A DNA stretch of 64,000 bases from Narthecium ossifragum (GCA_963920575.1 OY986973.1:4815054-4879053), one strand, 5' to 3'; positions 1 to 11,758 are shown, counted from the stretch's first letter. The notes: generated from the sequence alone by a model not told the origin. Program-made: numbers and translations.

Positions 1-158
1 GTATTAAAGTGTATTTTGACCTTTTTTTATGAGCTCACTTTAGCTGATGCAATTTGCCACGTCGCTGCACCACTTGGAATTCATGGAGTCATCTCAAGTA
101 CGCAGAATGCACACCCAACTTATCACATTTCAGACACATATGATGTTGTATCTCATAA

Positions 159-202
159 GGGTTAATACCACTTTACTCCCCTCTAGTTTGACAAATTATC
201 AT
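159..202. repeat. Truncated MULE terminal inverted repeat
   Basis: Starts GGGTTAATA and continues with ACTCCCCTCTAGTTTGACAA, nearly the same as both ends of the MULE at 44510-45320. It is cut at 202/203 by the TG end of a gypsy LTR, so only the outer ~44 bp of this copy remain. No second end was found downstream. Confidence 0.6.
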
Positions 203-478
203 TGTCACGCCCCGACCCGCGAAAGCCCAACCGGGTCGGGCGACGCGAACCGGAACCTAACCAACGCGGAAAAAGAACGACGAGGGTTCCCTCTAACCTA
301 TTGGTCTCTCTAGCAATTCATCAAAGCCCCCCCATTTAAAACAACATCAAAAGGCAAAACCTCGAATCTCAGATTAAAACTCAAAGTATTAATTATACAA
401 AATCTCGGAGAGGGGAAGTTCAAATACAATATTACTCGTGATCAGTTTTCCATCAACCTCTCTGACGGAGTTGGTCCG
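203..478 (-). mobile_element. Partial Ty3/gypsy LTR (same family as 21473-28092)
   Basis: Begins TGTCACGCCCCGACCCGCG and follows the first ~270 bp of the LTR at 21473 (TGTCGCGCCCC...), including the block CCTCTAACCTATTGGTCTC and CTCGGAGAGGGGAAG. Similarity fades near 478, so it is a fragment. By comparison with the full element this edge is the LTR 3' end on the minus strand. It lies directly inside a MULE terminal repeat. Confidence 0.7.
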
Positions 479-2971
479 CTGAATCATAATCGTCTTGCAT
501 TGGAATGCTGGGTACTAAAACGGGGGAAAAAATGTCGAGGTACTAAACCGTCCCAACTTGAAGTTCACTCCATCTTTCTTGTTAATGGACTGATATAAAG
601 GTTTTTTTTTATCTTAGCCAATTGCTGCACTTCCGAAAAAATCTCAGGCCATGACCCCGTGTGTACTGATTACACATATTTTATGTTCATCTAATTTGCT
701 CGTTTTTTGTTGTGTGCCCAAAATTGCATTATGCGCAAGCTTTCCATTAATGTGTTACTCTTTTTCCGAGTATGCTTTTGTGATTACTCTTCTTAATCTT
801 CATGACTCGGGAGTTTAATAATGGTCCTGAGAGGATGGTCATAATAAATAATTGCCTCCAAAAGTATTCACACGGATCAATTTATTTTGAAGTCAGAAAG
901 AGGAACCTCATGGCACCCAAATATAGTAATTTAGAGCCAAAAAAGGACTAAAATCCCAAAGCCTCAAGTCCCGTCTAAAATCTAAAACACCAAAACCCTA
1001 AACGACCAACGAACGAACGATCTACTCTCGATGTGAATCGACTCACGTCTAAAATCCAGAGTACCTTCGCCTCCCTTGTTGGATGTAACTTGGTGGAAGA
1101 CTCACGTTCTCTCCAATGGAGTTTGCCTTTCTTGTTGTTGTAGGCACTGCTGGAAGTTCTCACAACTATTGTCAGCGAGTAGCGACTTGGAAAGAGGATA
1201 TGATCGGATATTTCTATTGTTAGACTCCATGATACACCCTAATATGTCATTAAGAAGGTATGTTATTGCAATCGTGATGCTGTATCAAGTGATATGAGAA
1301 ACAATACTATGTAGGTTTGTCCATGAAGCCTACAAAGTAGAATATGTATGAAATTTTTTGGACTAGACCCTGGCCTGACTTGAAATTAAGCTCGACGCGT
1401 GCCAAATGAAGATTAGGTTGGGTATGGGATCTATGGATAGAGGGGTGGCCAACCCTAGCCCGCCCCAAGCTCGAATTTCTAGCTTTGGGTCGGGCGGAGC
1501 CCTAAATTCAATATTCGGGGTTGAGCAGGGCGGAGCCCTAAATACAATATCACAGAGTTCACATTCATCTATCTTATAAAATAAGGTTTTATGACGTGGC
1601 ATCTAAGTCATATGCATCTATATACATATGGTGCACACGTGGCGAAAGGGGAGAGAGAGAGAAAGAGGGGGTAGTGGCCGGGTGGTTACCGTGTCATCAG
1701 GTGGCGACAGAGTGCCCACCTAGTCACCTATATATGAAGCTCAAATAGTATATAACCCAAATAATGATATGAATCGACTTCGTTCAAGAAGTGGACGAAA
1801 CTGTTTCAAGTGATGCAATGTGAACTGATTGTTTAGCTTGATTGGGCTATGCCAATGCTGAATTTGTCGAGTTTACATTTCTTGTATGCCATGAAAGAGA
1901 TGGTTTAGCACATTCCAAATTTGGCCATTACACATTAGCTATCTTACTATTCAATTATTGTCGGCAATTTGATGTTAAAGTGTACGATCAAGAGAGAGGA
2001 TCATTCAAACCCTAACACGACTTTTGACATAAAATCAATGATCTTACTACGCACACATCATTGTCGCAGCAAGAATACAGAAGGGTTTTGGATTCACCGG
2101 TGAGGTTTTATTCATGAGAAGATGTGACAATGAGAGGTTGGTGGATTTCTTGTGGGAAATGGCCTCCGGACCTGACCCAATTTCTAATGGTTATGATGAC
2201 GACATTCAATCGATTGATGAATTGACTGCACATACTTAAGTTAAGTGTACAAATGACAATCTTATAATTTGGAGTTTGGATCTTTGCTTGTAGAAATGTC
2301 TTGGGTAAGGTTGCAGTCTATTCCTACAACTGACTTGGAATAGGAATAAGCAATAATAAAGTAACTCAAGTTTAGTCAATGGTTTTTGTATTATAAAATT
2401 AAATTGGAAACTTTGTTTTAATAAACAACAAAAAAGGTGTAATATTTTCTTTATAGTCAAAAATCAACAATCGCCAACTTTCATGATATCCGATTTTTCA
2501 CTTTTTTGATAATTGGTACTCATAGGAAATAAAATAAAAATAAAACTCCAACTTAGAAAACTGTTACTCAAAAATCTTATCTGAGATGGGTAAATGATTA
2601 ACAAGCGTGTGAGGTATGCCAACCATTCGTGCGCATGTATTAAATAAAAATAAGGGCAAAGGGTCAATAAGGGCTGAAATAAAATATAGTACGACATAAA
2701 GGAGCTGTTAAACTTTCTCAAAGCGTTTACTACCTTTCTATACTAAAAAGTCATAAATACCCATTTCTTAAATATAGCAGCCCAAAGCGCTTTCGTCTTC
2801 CCCAAGCAACCCATCCGTTCGTCTTCACCAAGCGGGAAAAAATTGAAACATTTCTTCCCTTTTTTTCACCCTCCGACGGCCGGCCCTAGTCCGTCCTCCC
2901 TTAGTCGAAGATCTCCTGCGACATCCTTCTAAATCACAACATTTCGACGGACCTTGAGCAACGAAGTTTTT
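479..2971. other. Intergenic, no gene recognised
   Basis: No coding sequence of recognisable family was seen. A GC-rich stretch at about 1438-1550 (GAGGGGTGGCCAA, then two copies of GGCGGAGCCCTAAAT) resembles the interior of the hAT-type MITEs further right, but it has no matching terminus. The remainder is AT-rich with stop codons in all frames. Confidence 0.4.
2091..2239 (+). other. Short unrecognised open segment
   Basis: An open stretch of about 49 codons ends in TAA at 2239. It is acidic towards its end (for example NGYDDDIQSIDELTAHT) and looks more like real protein than the surrounding sequence. I do not recognise the family, and the region upstream is full of stops, so it may be a last-exon relic or chance. 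Confidence 0.15.
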
Positions 2972-5290
2972 TACGAGTTACTTTCCAAGATTTTATGAGG
3001 AAAGGGTATGCTTCTTAATCATCGTTCATGAATGTTCCTTCACATTATGGAAACTATTGTTAATTTCTAGTATTTCTTTGCTTCTTTACGAGTTACTTTT
3101 CATGATATATTTGCTCATTATTTTCTTAATCATCGTTTTTGACATTATTGTTACTTTCTAGTATTCTTCATATTATCTTTGCAAACCTGGTAACCAGTTA
3201 CTTTCCATATTTGGTAGAATTTGATTGTCCTGTTTAATTACGAGTTACTTTCCATCATGTGTTTATTCATCAGTTACTACGTATCAATTATCATCAGTTA
3301 CTACGTATCAGTTACTTTCCATCATAAGAACTCATTTTTCACCAGTTACTTTCCACAATTGGTAATCAGTTACTTTTCACCTCTTTATTCACCAGTTACT
3401 TTCCATCATGTGATTACTCTTAAGTTACTATGCATCAGTTACTTTCCACCAGCATTAGGTGTTTATTCACTAGTTACTTTCCACATTTGGTAGAATTTGA
3501 TTGTCATGTTTATTAACCAGTTACTTTCCATCATGTGATTGTTCATCAGTTACTATGCATCAGTTACTTTCCACCAAACATTAGGTGTTTTTTAACCAGT
3601 TACTTTCCATCATGTGTTTACACATAAGTTGCTAGGGATCAGTTACTTTCCACCAACATTAAGTGTTTTTATTCACCAGTTACTTTCCATAATGTGTTTA
3701 CACTTAAGTTGCTAGGGATCAGTTACTTTTCACCAAACATTAGGTGTTTTTTAGCCAGTTACTTTCCATCAAGTGTTTACACATAAGTTACTTTGCTTCA
3801 GTTACTTTCCACCAGCATTAGGTGTTTTTATTCACCAGTTACTTTCCATAATGTGTTTACACTTAAGTTGCTAGGGATCAGTTACTTTCCACCAAACATT
3901 AGGTGTTTTTTAACCAGTTACTTTCCATCATGTGTTTACACATAAGTTACTTTTCTTCAGTTACTTTCCACCAGCATTAGGTGTTTTTATTCACCAGTTA
4001 CTTTCCATAATGTGTTTACGCTTAGGTTGCTAGGGATCAATTACTTTCCACCAACATTAGGTGTTTTTTAACCAGTTACTTTCCACCAACATTAGGTGTT
4101 TTCTAACTTATGTTGGTGTTTCCTTACACAACAATGATTGCTCCATGTACGTTTGTTATTTCATGCGGGAAATAGCAATTCATCATAGACATCAAATACC
4201 AAGGGATATCAAGGAAGAGGGAATTAATCAATTCAAGGCCCAGCTGATTGAGTGATTAGTACTGCGCAACTGAAACATGTATTGAAAAGTGACTACATGA
4301 AATTAATTGAAATCTTATATGTAATTACACTGATAGTAACTTGTGTTACTTTTTCTTTTTACACTCATACGAAATAACATAGCTACTTCACATCTGTATT
4401 TTCAAAACTCTATGTAGCACTGTGAGTTACTTTTCCAATTTCAAATGACATCTTACTTTGACAATCTATTTCTATTTTTGGTGGAAAGTAACTGGTGAAT
4501 AAACACCTTGTGTTGGTGGAAAGTAACTGGTGAATAAATAGCACAATCAAATTCACTCAATTGTGGAAAGTAACTGGTGAAAAACACCTTGTGTTGGTGG
4601 AAAGTAACTGATGCAGGAAACTTATGAACAACCTCTTTATGGAAAGTAACTGGTGAATAACATGACAATCAAATTCTACCAAATGTGGAAAGTAACTGGT
4701 TAATAAACACCTAGTGTTGGTGGAAAGTAACTGGTTAATGAACAACCTCTTTATGGAAAGTAACTGGTGAATAAACATGACAACAAAATTCTACCAAATG
4801 TGGAAAGTAACTGGTTAATAAACACCTAGTGTTGGGGGAAAGTAACTGGTTAATGAACAACCTCTTTATGGAAAGTAACTGGTGAATAACAGGACAATCA
4901 AATTCTACCAAATGTGGAAAGTAACTTGTTAATAAACACTTAGTGTTAGTGGAAAGTAACTGGTTAATGAACAACCTCTTTATGGAAAGTAACTGGTGAA
5001 TAAACATGACAATAAAATTCTATCAAATGTGGAAAGTAACTGGTGAATAAATAGGACAATAAAATTCTACAAATTGTGGAAAGTAACTGATGTATAATTG
5101 TGGAAAGTATTTGGTGGAAACTAACTATTTACTTTCCATTAGTTTCAATGACTAATTCCTTTTCTCTAGTTACTTTCCGCCGCTATGTGGAAAGTAACTA
5201 TTGACAATTTGGTGGAAAGTAACTGATGAATAATTTGGTAGAAAGTATATGATGAATATAATTTGTACAAGTTACTTTCCACTTTTAGGT
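2972..5290. repeat. Large inverted array of GTTACTTTCC repeats (foldback-like)
   Basis: The left arm (about 2972-4090) has roughly 28 copies of AGTTACTTTCCA or close variants in plus orientation. The right arm (about 4480-5260) has about 20 copies in the opposite orientation (TGGAAAGTAACTGG). Longer modules are shared between arms, such as CATTTGGTAGAATTTGATTG and ACATTAGGTGTTTTTTAACC. In the right arm the pattern repeats at about 115-120 bp. The ~390-bp spacer (4090-4480) is non-repetitive. The long open frames across both arms simply translate the repeat and are not genes. Long inverted arms made of short tandem units are the hallmark of foldback transposons, but no clear terminal duplication was found, so the class is inferred. 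Confidence 0.75.
4090..4479. other. Spacer between the two arms of the inverted array
   Basis: This stretch is unlike the arms and lacks the GTTACTTTCC unit. It contains a short open segment ending IKEEGINQFKAQLIE just before a TGA at 4253-4255. That may be a remnant of something carried by the element, but no family was recognised. Confidence 0.35.
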
Positions 5291-5520
5291 AATTGTAGAT
5301 TTGTTGAAAGTAATTTAAGTCAAAAATTAGTCAAACAAATTAAAAAATATTTATGAAAAATTTGATTTCCAATTGCAAAAATTAACAACAGCAGACATAA
5401 TTTACTTGTCAAAATTTTTTTTTTTAAAAAAAAAAGAAAAAAAAAACGGGAGGTCCACGCAGGACATTAGATTTCAAAAAAAAAATAGAAAAAAAGATGA
5501 GATGTTGGCTAAAGAAGGTA

Positions 5521-5617
5521 CAATTGAGGAGAGAAATAGTGAGAGAGAGAAAGAAATGTGTACGCATTAAATGCAATTGAGGAGAGAAATAGTGAGAGAG
5601 AGAATGAGATGTGTACG
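5521..5617. repeat. Tandem duplication, ~53-bp period, purine-rich
   Basis: CAATTGAGGAGAGAAATAGT followed by a GAGA tract occurs at 5521 and again at 5574, each followed by ATGTGTACG. This is a local duplication with no coding signal. Confidence 0.6.
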
Positions 5618-5711
5618 GGGATTGGAGTGGAGAGGTGAGAAGTAGTTAGAGGGATTCATAAATACAGTTAACACGTATGTGATTAAAGTCTCTCTACATG
5701 AAGCCCAAGAG

Positions 5712-6239
5712 TAGGGGTGGCAAAACGGGTCGACGGGTCGGGTTCGGGTCGGGTTGAGGTCCATTATCCCGACCCAAAAGGCCAACCCGAACCCGACCCG
5801 TTTATTAAACGGGTCGATTTTATCAACCCGAACCCGACTCATTTTTAAACGGGTCAACCCGACCCGACCCATCTAACCCGTTTATTAAACGGGTCAGGTC
5901 GGGTCGGGTCGGGTTTGGCGGGTTAAATGATAAAATTAAAGAGAGAGAGGTTTGGCGGGTTTGGCGGGTTAAACGGGTCACTAACGGGTCAAACGGGTTA
6001 CGGGTCGGGTTTGGGTCACTAAACATGTCACTAACGGGTCACGGGTCGGGTCGGGTCGGGTTCGGATCACGGGTCACGGGTTAGGCGGGTTAGCCTCCTT
6101 AACCCGAACCCGACCTAGTTTTTGGCGGGTTGGTGGCGGGTCGACCCGTTTTCGACCCGCACCCGAATACCCTAAATCCAAACCCGTGAAATTCGGGTCG
6201 GGTCGGGTTCGCGGGTTACGGGTCAAATTGCCACCCCTA
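5712..6239. mobile_element. hAT-type MITE, 528 bp, 8-bp TSD
   Basis: The termini are TAGGGGTGGCAA and its inverse TTGCCACCCCTA. The flanks carry a perfect 8-bp duplication CCCAAGAG (5704-5711 and 6240-6247). The interior is almost entirely permutations of CGGGTCGGGT on one half and CCCGACCCG on the other, so the element can fold on itself. There is no transposase; 8-bp duplications and these ends fit a non-autonomous hAT element. Confidence 0.88.
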
Positions 6240-6247
6240 CCCAAGAG

Positions 6248-7290
6248 TCATAGGAGGCTATTTTAGACATTAAAAAAATACAGCTAAGCAACAAGGTATT
6301 AAACACCTTAAGGAAAATGTATATGGAGTTTTGGATAAATATTTCCTTACTATGGACCTAAACACCAATTATTTGTAAAAATAAAACTCCAACCTAGAAA
6401 ATTGAGGAGGTGATCCAACGCTCCGAGTCTTATTTGTGTTGAATCACACCGCACTAAAAATCGTGTCATGATGGCCTATTAGGTGGAAGCGTCGTGACGT
6501 TGACTGCACTTGAACTGATGCATCGGGACACACTATCCTTGTTTGGTATGGGGTTATCCCCGTTTTTAATGGGGTTATCTCCATTTCTATCCCAAACATC
6601 AAAAGTAATCATTACGGGTTTATCCTCATTTCACCTACCACCACCACTCTACTTTTTCCTATCCCATTCATTAATCCCATTTTTTTTAACCCTATTTTTT
6701 TTTAACCTCACCTTTTCCAACCCGAACCAAACGGAGGCGCTTTAACATTCTATTGATCGCCTCTTTCTCTCCCCGTGTGGTTTCGAATACGACGTTCCAT
6801 CAATCTCGTCGACGCTTCGCCTACGTGGCATACCTATTCATTGAGATTCATGATGATTTAAAACACCATCGTTGTGAGTAAGCCGCATAGGTGCTACGTG
6901 TTTCGATCGATGGCTCTTGATCTCTTGATATGAAAAGGTGCGTGTCAATCGATGCTCGAGTATTTTTTGTAGTAACAAAAACTCATTTTGCAATTTTGTT
7001 TTTTTTAGCAGAAAAAGCGTTAGAAACCCCTGAATGCATTAAAGGAACTGAAGCTTTCTGGATATTTCAGAAAGAGATTTTTCTGGATATTTCAGAAAGA
7101 GATTGAAAAGTTAGAAAGCAAAGATTACAACTAAGATGAGAAGAGATATAAAGTTATAAAGCAAAGATTACAACTATGATGAGAAAGATATGCGGATGGG
7201 AGCTGCTTCTCCCACCCCTCTTACACACCTCTCTCCTTACACAACCCTCGTTTTCCCCTTGTACCCTCGCCCCCCTCCTCATTTCCCCTC
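6248..7290. other. Intergenic with MITE-like pieces
   Basis: About 6529-6735 has outward-facing GTTTGG-type ends (CCTTGTTTGGTATGGGGTT and, inverted, CTCCGTTTGGTTCGGGTT), which suggests a small MITE, but no target duplication was seen. At 7050-7185 there are two local duplications: TCTGGATATTTCAGAAAGAG twice, and a block around AAAGCAAAGATTACAACTA twice. No gene was seen. Confidence 0.4.
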
Positions 7291-7298
7291 CACTGGTT

Positions 7299-7850
7299 TA
7301 GGGATGGCAAAATTGATCGCCCCGCTGGATAATCGACCCGATCCGCACCGATGGGGACGGGTATGGTATAGATTTCTTACCCATGGATACGGGTATGGTT
7401 TACAAAATTTAAAATCCGTGCGGGTACGGGGCGGATTATGGTATTGGGTAATATCCGCCCCGCTATTCGCCCCGCCCCGCATATCCGCCCCGCCCCGCCA
7501 TTAAATGTTGGTTTGGTGGATTTTAGAGAATCTATTTTTGTAATAATACTTTAATAAAGACTAATTGTTGATGACTATTTGGTGGATCTAGATTTTAGAG
7601 ACCGAATGTTGATGATAGTTTGGTGGATTTAGATTTAGATTTTAGAGGCTTAATGCTAATTGAATGGTCTTTTTAGGTTTTGCGAATAACCGCGGGTTGC
7701 GGGTAATATCCGCGTATCCGCGGGGATGGTTATGGTCCGCGATCCCCATTATCCGCGCGGGGACGGGGCGGTGCGGGTATGGGCGGAGGAGTGCGGGGAC
7801 GGGTATGGTATTTCCAATATCCGCCCCGATCCGCCCCGTTGCCATCACTA
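7299..7850. mobile_element. hAT-type MITE, 552 bp, 8-bp TSD
   Basis: The ends are TAGGGATGGCAA and TTGCCATCACTA (one mismatch between inverted ends). A perfect 8-bp duplication CACTGGTT lies at 7291-7298 and 7851-7858. The subterminal parts are rich in CCGCCCCG and CGGGTATGG motifs, and the centre is AT-rich. The layout matches the 5712-6239 element but the sequence differs, so it is a related family. No coding capacity. Confidence 0.87.
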
Positions 7851-8582
7851 CACTGGTTCCTCCCCTTCTTTTACCGATTTCTTTTTTTTTTTTCAATTTT
7901 GTGCTGTTCTTTTTCTAGTTTTGTTTCTTTTTTTTCATTAGTTTTGTTTTTTTAATCAGTTTTTTTATTCTTTTTTTATCAGTTTTAGTTTTCTTTTTGG
8001 ATAAACAGTTTTTTTTAACTATATGTCTATAATTCTTTGTTTATTTTTTAATTGTAGTTTTTGGGAGTCATTATTTATAATTTTTTTTAAAAAATATAAA
8101 AATATGAATCAAAATAAAAGTGTATATATGAAATAACAAAAATACTAATAGTTAAAAATGTATTATGTTTTGTGAAAAGTCTACTGAGCCGATATTGATT
8201 TAGCGATGTTTAGGAAATAGTGCATGTAACAATATACAAAAAATATATACACAAAAATGTATAAAAATACAGATTCTGATTTTTACTATTTTAAATTTGT
8301 AAATTTGTAAATTTGTAAATTTGAAATTTCTATGATTTGAAATTTGAATTTTTTTTACTATTTGAATTTTGAAAATTTACATTTTGAAAATTTACATTTT
8401 GAAAATTTTATGATTTGAAATTTGAAATATCTACGATTTGAATTTTGAAATTTTAACATTTTTACTATTTGAATTTTTAAATTTCCATGATTTGAAATTT
8501 AAAATTTTGAATTAAATAAAATAGAAGAATAAAAGAAATGAATAAAAGAAACACAAAGGTAATAGGAGTAAAGGTCGGCCGC

Positions 8583-8607
8583 GGGGGGGGGGGGGGGGGG
8601 GGGGGGG
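8583..8607 (+). repeat. Homopolymer run of 25 G
   Basis: Twenty-five consecutive G residues are followed by further G-rich blocks to about 8660. Such a tract can form G-quadruplexes and is also a common site of sequencing or assembly error. Confidence 0.9.
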
Positions 8608-9548
8608 ACGGGGGACGGGGGGGCAACAGGGGGGCCGGTGTTAGGGGGGTGGGGGTGAGAGAAAAAAAAAGAAAAGCAATTTACAAGGGATTAGCTTAGC
8701 TAGCTGTTAGAGAATTGCTCTGTGGTGATGCTGTCATCATTTTATAAAATTCTATCTGATTCCAAAAGTGACTTCATAGGAGAAACACAAGCCCAAGTCA
8801 TGGAACACATTGACCCTCGCATGGCTGCATGCCATCTTTTATTGACTTGCGAGTATTCTAATAGATCTAACCAGACCACCAACCCTCCCTATGTGCCCAA
8901 TGTGCGGCTTGCATCCGCACTCAACCTCGACTACGATTGATTGGGTCCCACCCATCCCAAGTCTGGTGCGCACCTACTACTCGAGTTGGATCACCTACCG
9001 CACCCCACCTTTTGTTAAAAGTGGGACCCAACAATCCCCCACCGGTCACCCCCTCCGGTCACCCCCGGTGATTGATGGGAGGACTTGGATCCCACTAATG
9101 AGTGTCTCCCAAACAATAATGGAAAGCTTGGAAACCGGTTGGACTATATTTTGTAGGTTTATTCCACACATCGGCGGTGTATTTCTCCGCGTGTGGGTTA
9201 GATAAATGTAGCAATCTTGGTTGTTGAGAAGGAATCTTTAGTATTTAGTAAAAGATACCATACAAGGGCACACACATACGTAGATATTTCCCTAAAACCC
9301 CCTTGCAAAAATTTGATGATTTTGGTGGGTGAGTCTTCTGACCTAATGAAGAGAAAAATTATTAGTATTGTATTTCATCATGAAAACAATTCTGAATATC
9401 ATGTTTTACTTCACATGATATAAAAATACTCAGCGAGGGTTGTTAGATTTGTCGCTCTCATCTATCATGATTTTTAGTCAAGGGTTAAAGTTCTTTCATG
9501 ATATCAGATTATATGCTTTAAAACTTGATGATATATAAGAATCTTAGG

Positions 9549-9876
9549 CTGCGTTTGGTTACACGTTTGATCGTGGGAATGAGAGAGGGAGAGCTGGTCA
9601 TGTCTCCCATCACCACGTTTGATTGGCTTTTAAGTGTCGGAGAGGGAGTCGGGCTTTTTTGAGCTCTCCTAGCAGGAGAGGAAATCGGAGTCAACAAATA
9701 ATAAGATTACTAAGCTATTCTTTTTTAATAAATAACATGTGATGTTAATGAGATGATCAAGTAATGATATTTTAGTAACTCCGCTGTCATTTCTACACTC
9801 TCTCGTGTTGTTTTTGAGCACACCACAAAGTTTCTCTCTTTCCCTTTACCATGATCATACCAAACACCGACAAATC
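9549..9876. mobile_element. Possible GTTTGGT-ended MITE
   Basis: GGCTGCGTTTGGTTACACG at the left and ATACCAAACACCGACA at the right are roughly inverted around GTTTGGT, a common plant MITE end. No clear target duplication was seen, so the call is weak. Confidence 0.25.
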
Positions 9877-10380
9877 TTATATTTGATATTATTTAGCTGC
9901 TTCACAATCTCCATTCGAGTATTTTGAGTTTTTGCCATGTTATAAACCTGTTTAATCAAAATGCGGTGGATGGAAGGACAAATATGAATTGATATTTAGA
10001 ATTTCAGGAAAAATTATGATATGCCAAAGATTGCATAGGAAAATAAGACAATTGAAATAAGCACTTTTCATGTATGTATCCATTTCCTGAAGTTTGAATG
10101 ACAAAAAACCACCCAATACTAGAGATAATTACAAGCACCATGGCAATTCTGCTGCTCTGTCCCGAATCTCAAAGCAATTAGACGCCACCATGCTTTAGAT
10201 TTGTAGTTTTTGCAAACCACCCCCCTCCCTCACCCACCCCAATCCATTTCTTCCTTTTTGACCCCACAACATTTTGTTAATTACACACATCTGACACCGG
10301 GAGAAAGATATTCCTATTTTACTCCGTGCTCTCCTCCAGATTTGGTCTCGTGAAGGAGAGGACACAGTGCATCCCACTTC

Positions 10381-10388
10381 TATATATA
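10381..10388 (+). promoter_or_regulatory. TATA box of the methionine synthase gene
   Basis: TATATATA is followed by a CT-rich leader (CTCGCGCCTCTCTCTCTCGG). The leader runs into a good splice donor (AAGG|GTATGC at 10487). Position and context fit a core promoter with transcription starting near 10412. Confidence 0.55.
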
Positions 10389-10486
10389 CCCTCTTAGGCC
10401 TCCTTCTCACTCGCGCCTCTCTCTCTCGGCTCCACTCTTGCCACTCCTTCCTCGCTCGCTCGAAGACCGCTTCCATCTCCACAAGG

Positions 10487-11754
10487 GTATGCGTCATCTC
10501 CTCTCCGCCTCCCATTTCCTCGTCTCTCCCTCCCAAAGATCCACTCTTTAGCTTCGCTTCTCCGTTTCTTGGGTTATCTCATTCCTCCGTCCAGGTTCTC
10601 CGCTGTTCTCAGATCCGGTTTTGATTTCTAGTCTAGCTGGTGAGCGCCGATCTGATGGTTTAAGCTCTCTAGATCGAGATGCGATGCGGGGATCTACTCT
10701 CTTTTTTTTTATTTCGGGTGTTCTCTGTGGTGGATTTGTGCTTGATCTAGCATTAGAAGGTGCTTCGTGGATGGGTTTTAGGGTTGTTTTTGTGGCCTTG
10801 GTGTTAGTTGGGCGTACATCTAGGTTTGGGAGGGATGGAGGTTGTAGATCTGGTTTCAGATGCGTCAGTGGTTAGATCTGATGGAGATTTGTCTCGAGGA
10901 TTTAGATCTTAGTATTAGATCTCTCATCTTTAAGGGATCCGTGATTTCGTTCGGTTTATTGATAATGCGTTTCTAGTTGTCATTAGATTCCTACAGCAAT
11001 GATTAGCTCTATAGTTTGAGTTTTTTCTATCTTAGATCTTGCCATTTATTATCATTTAATGACTAATCATCAGATCTAGGACATGCGCTTCTTTCACTCT
11101 CTAGATCTGATGTCTTTAAACTGGAAAATGAGCTTTTTCACATTTAGAACAGATTTTTTAAGAACCTATTGGATGAATATGGACATATCTTACTGTTGCC
11201 TATATATCGCAGCTTGATGCTCTGTAGTTTCTTGTGCAAGTTTCAGCTTTAGTTTTCTTACAAGTTTTACTGTTAAGATCTGATCTGATCTGATCGGAAC
11301 TCTACTTGCGGCTATAAGTTTACTCATATATGAGTGCTTTCATGCTCTGAATTCTATTTGATCTTAGTTGAGCTTAGCTGTACTTGGGATGCTGTTCTTT
11401 AGTGTCTCAATTTTTAAATCTTGTTCAATTGTTTCTCAGATTTCTTTTTCAACTGTCCTCTGGTTATAATAGTCGATACAATATGTCTAGTAGAGAACAT
11501 GGTTGGTTAAATTCGCTGTAGTAGTGATCAGATCAGTTTTTCCATGTGGTCACCTATGTACTGGCAACTCGATTGCTATTCTTTAGACTGTACAGTTTAA
11601 ATGATGAATGAAACATGAAATTTGCATTTGGTTGGATGCAATGGTATTTGCCATGGAAGCAGTACTTTTAAGATATAGACATCAAATATAGCTAGCTGGT
11701 CTTGCTGGTGGGAAGTAATATCTCATGCTTTGATATACTGTATGTGTCAAACAG
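10487..11754 (+). other. Intron in the 5' UTR of methionine synthase
   Basis: The donor GTATGC at 10487 and acceptor TCAAACAG ending at 11754 leave only AAAG before the start codon at 11759. The interior is T-rich with many repeats of AGATCTGAT-like sequence (for example 11277-11297), which is common in leader introns of highly expressed plant genes. Role inferred from position; no transcript evidence. Confidence 0.6.
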
Positions 11755-11758
11755 AAAG

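Larger units (their letters stand above)
7859..10380. other. Intergenic, low-complexity AT then unrecognised sequence
   Basis: 8080-8540 is AT-rich with many permutations of TTTGAAATTTGAAAATTT. From 8690 to 9430 there is more complex sequence with short open frames but no family I recognise. 9430-10380 leads into the methionine synthase promoter. No gene is supported here. Confidence 0.4.

Noticed and set aside
3221..5007. Open frames of 64-90 codons across the inverted array
   Set aside because: They only translate the short repeat (recurring SPVTFHH / INQLLST strings) on both strands; no protein family.
5712..6239. CGGGT-rich block considered as CRISPR-like or satellite array
   Set aside because: Inverted ends and perfect 8-bp duplication show a MITE; no regular repeat-spacer pattern.
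6404..6422. GAGGAGGTGATCCAACGC resembling the 3' end of 16S rRNA (complement)
   Set aside because: Only about 12 bases match and the flanking sequence is unrelated to rRNA; chance.
10621..10875. Open frame in the methionine synthase leader region
   Set aside because: Falls inside the predicted 5'-UTR intron and has no recognisable domain.
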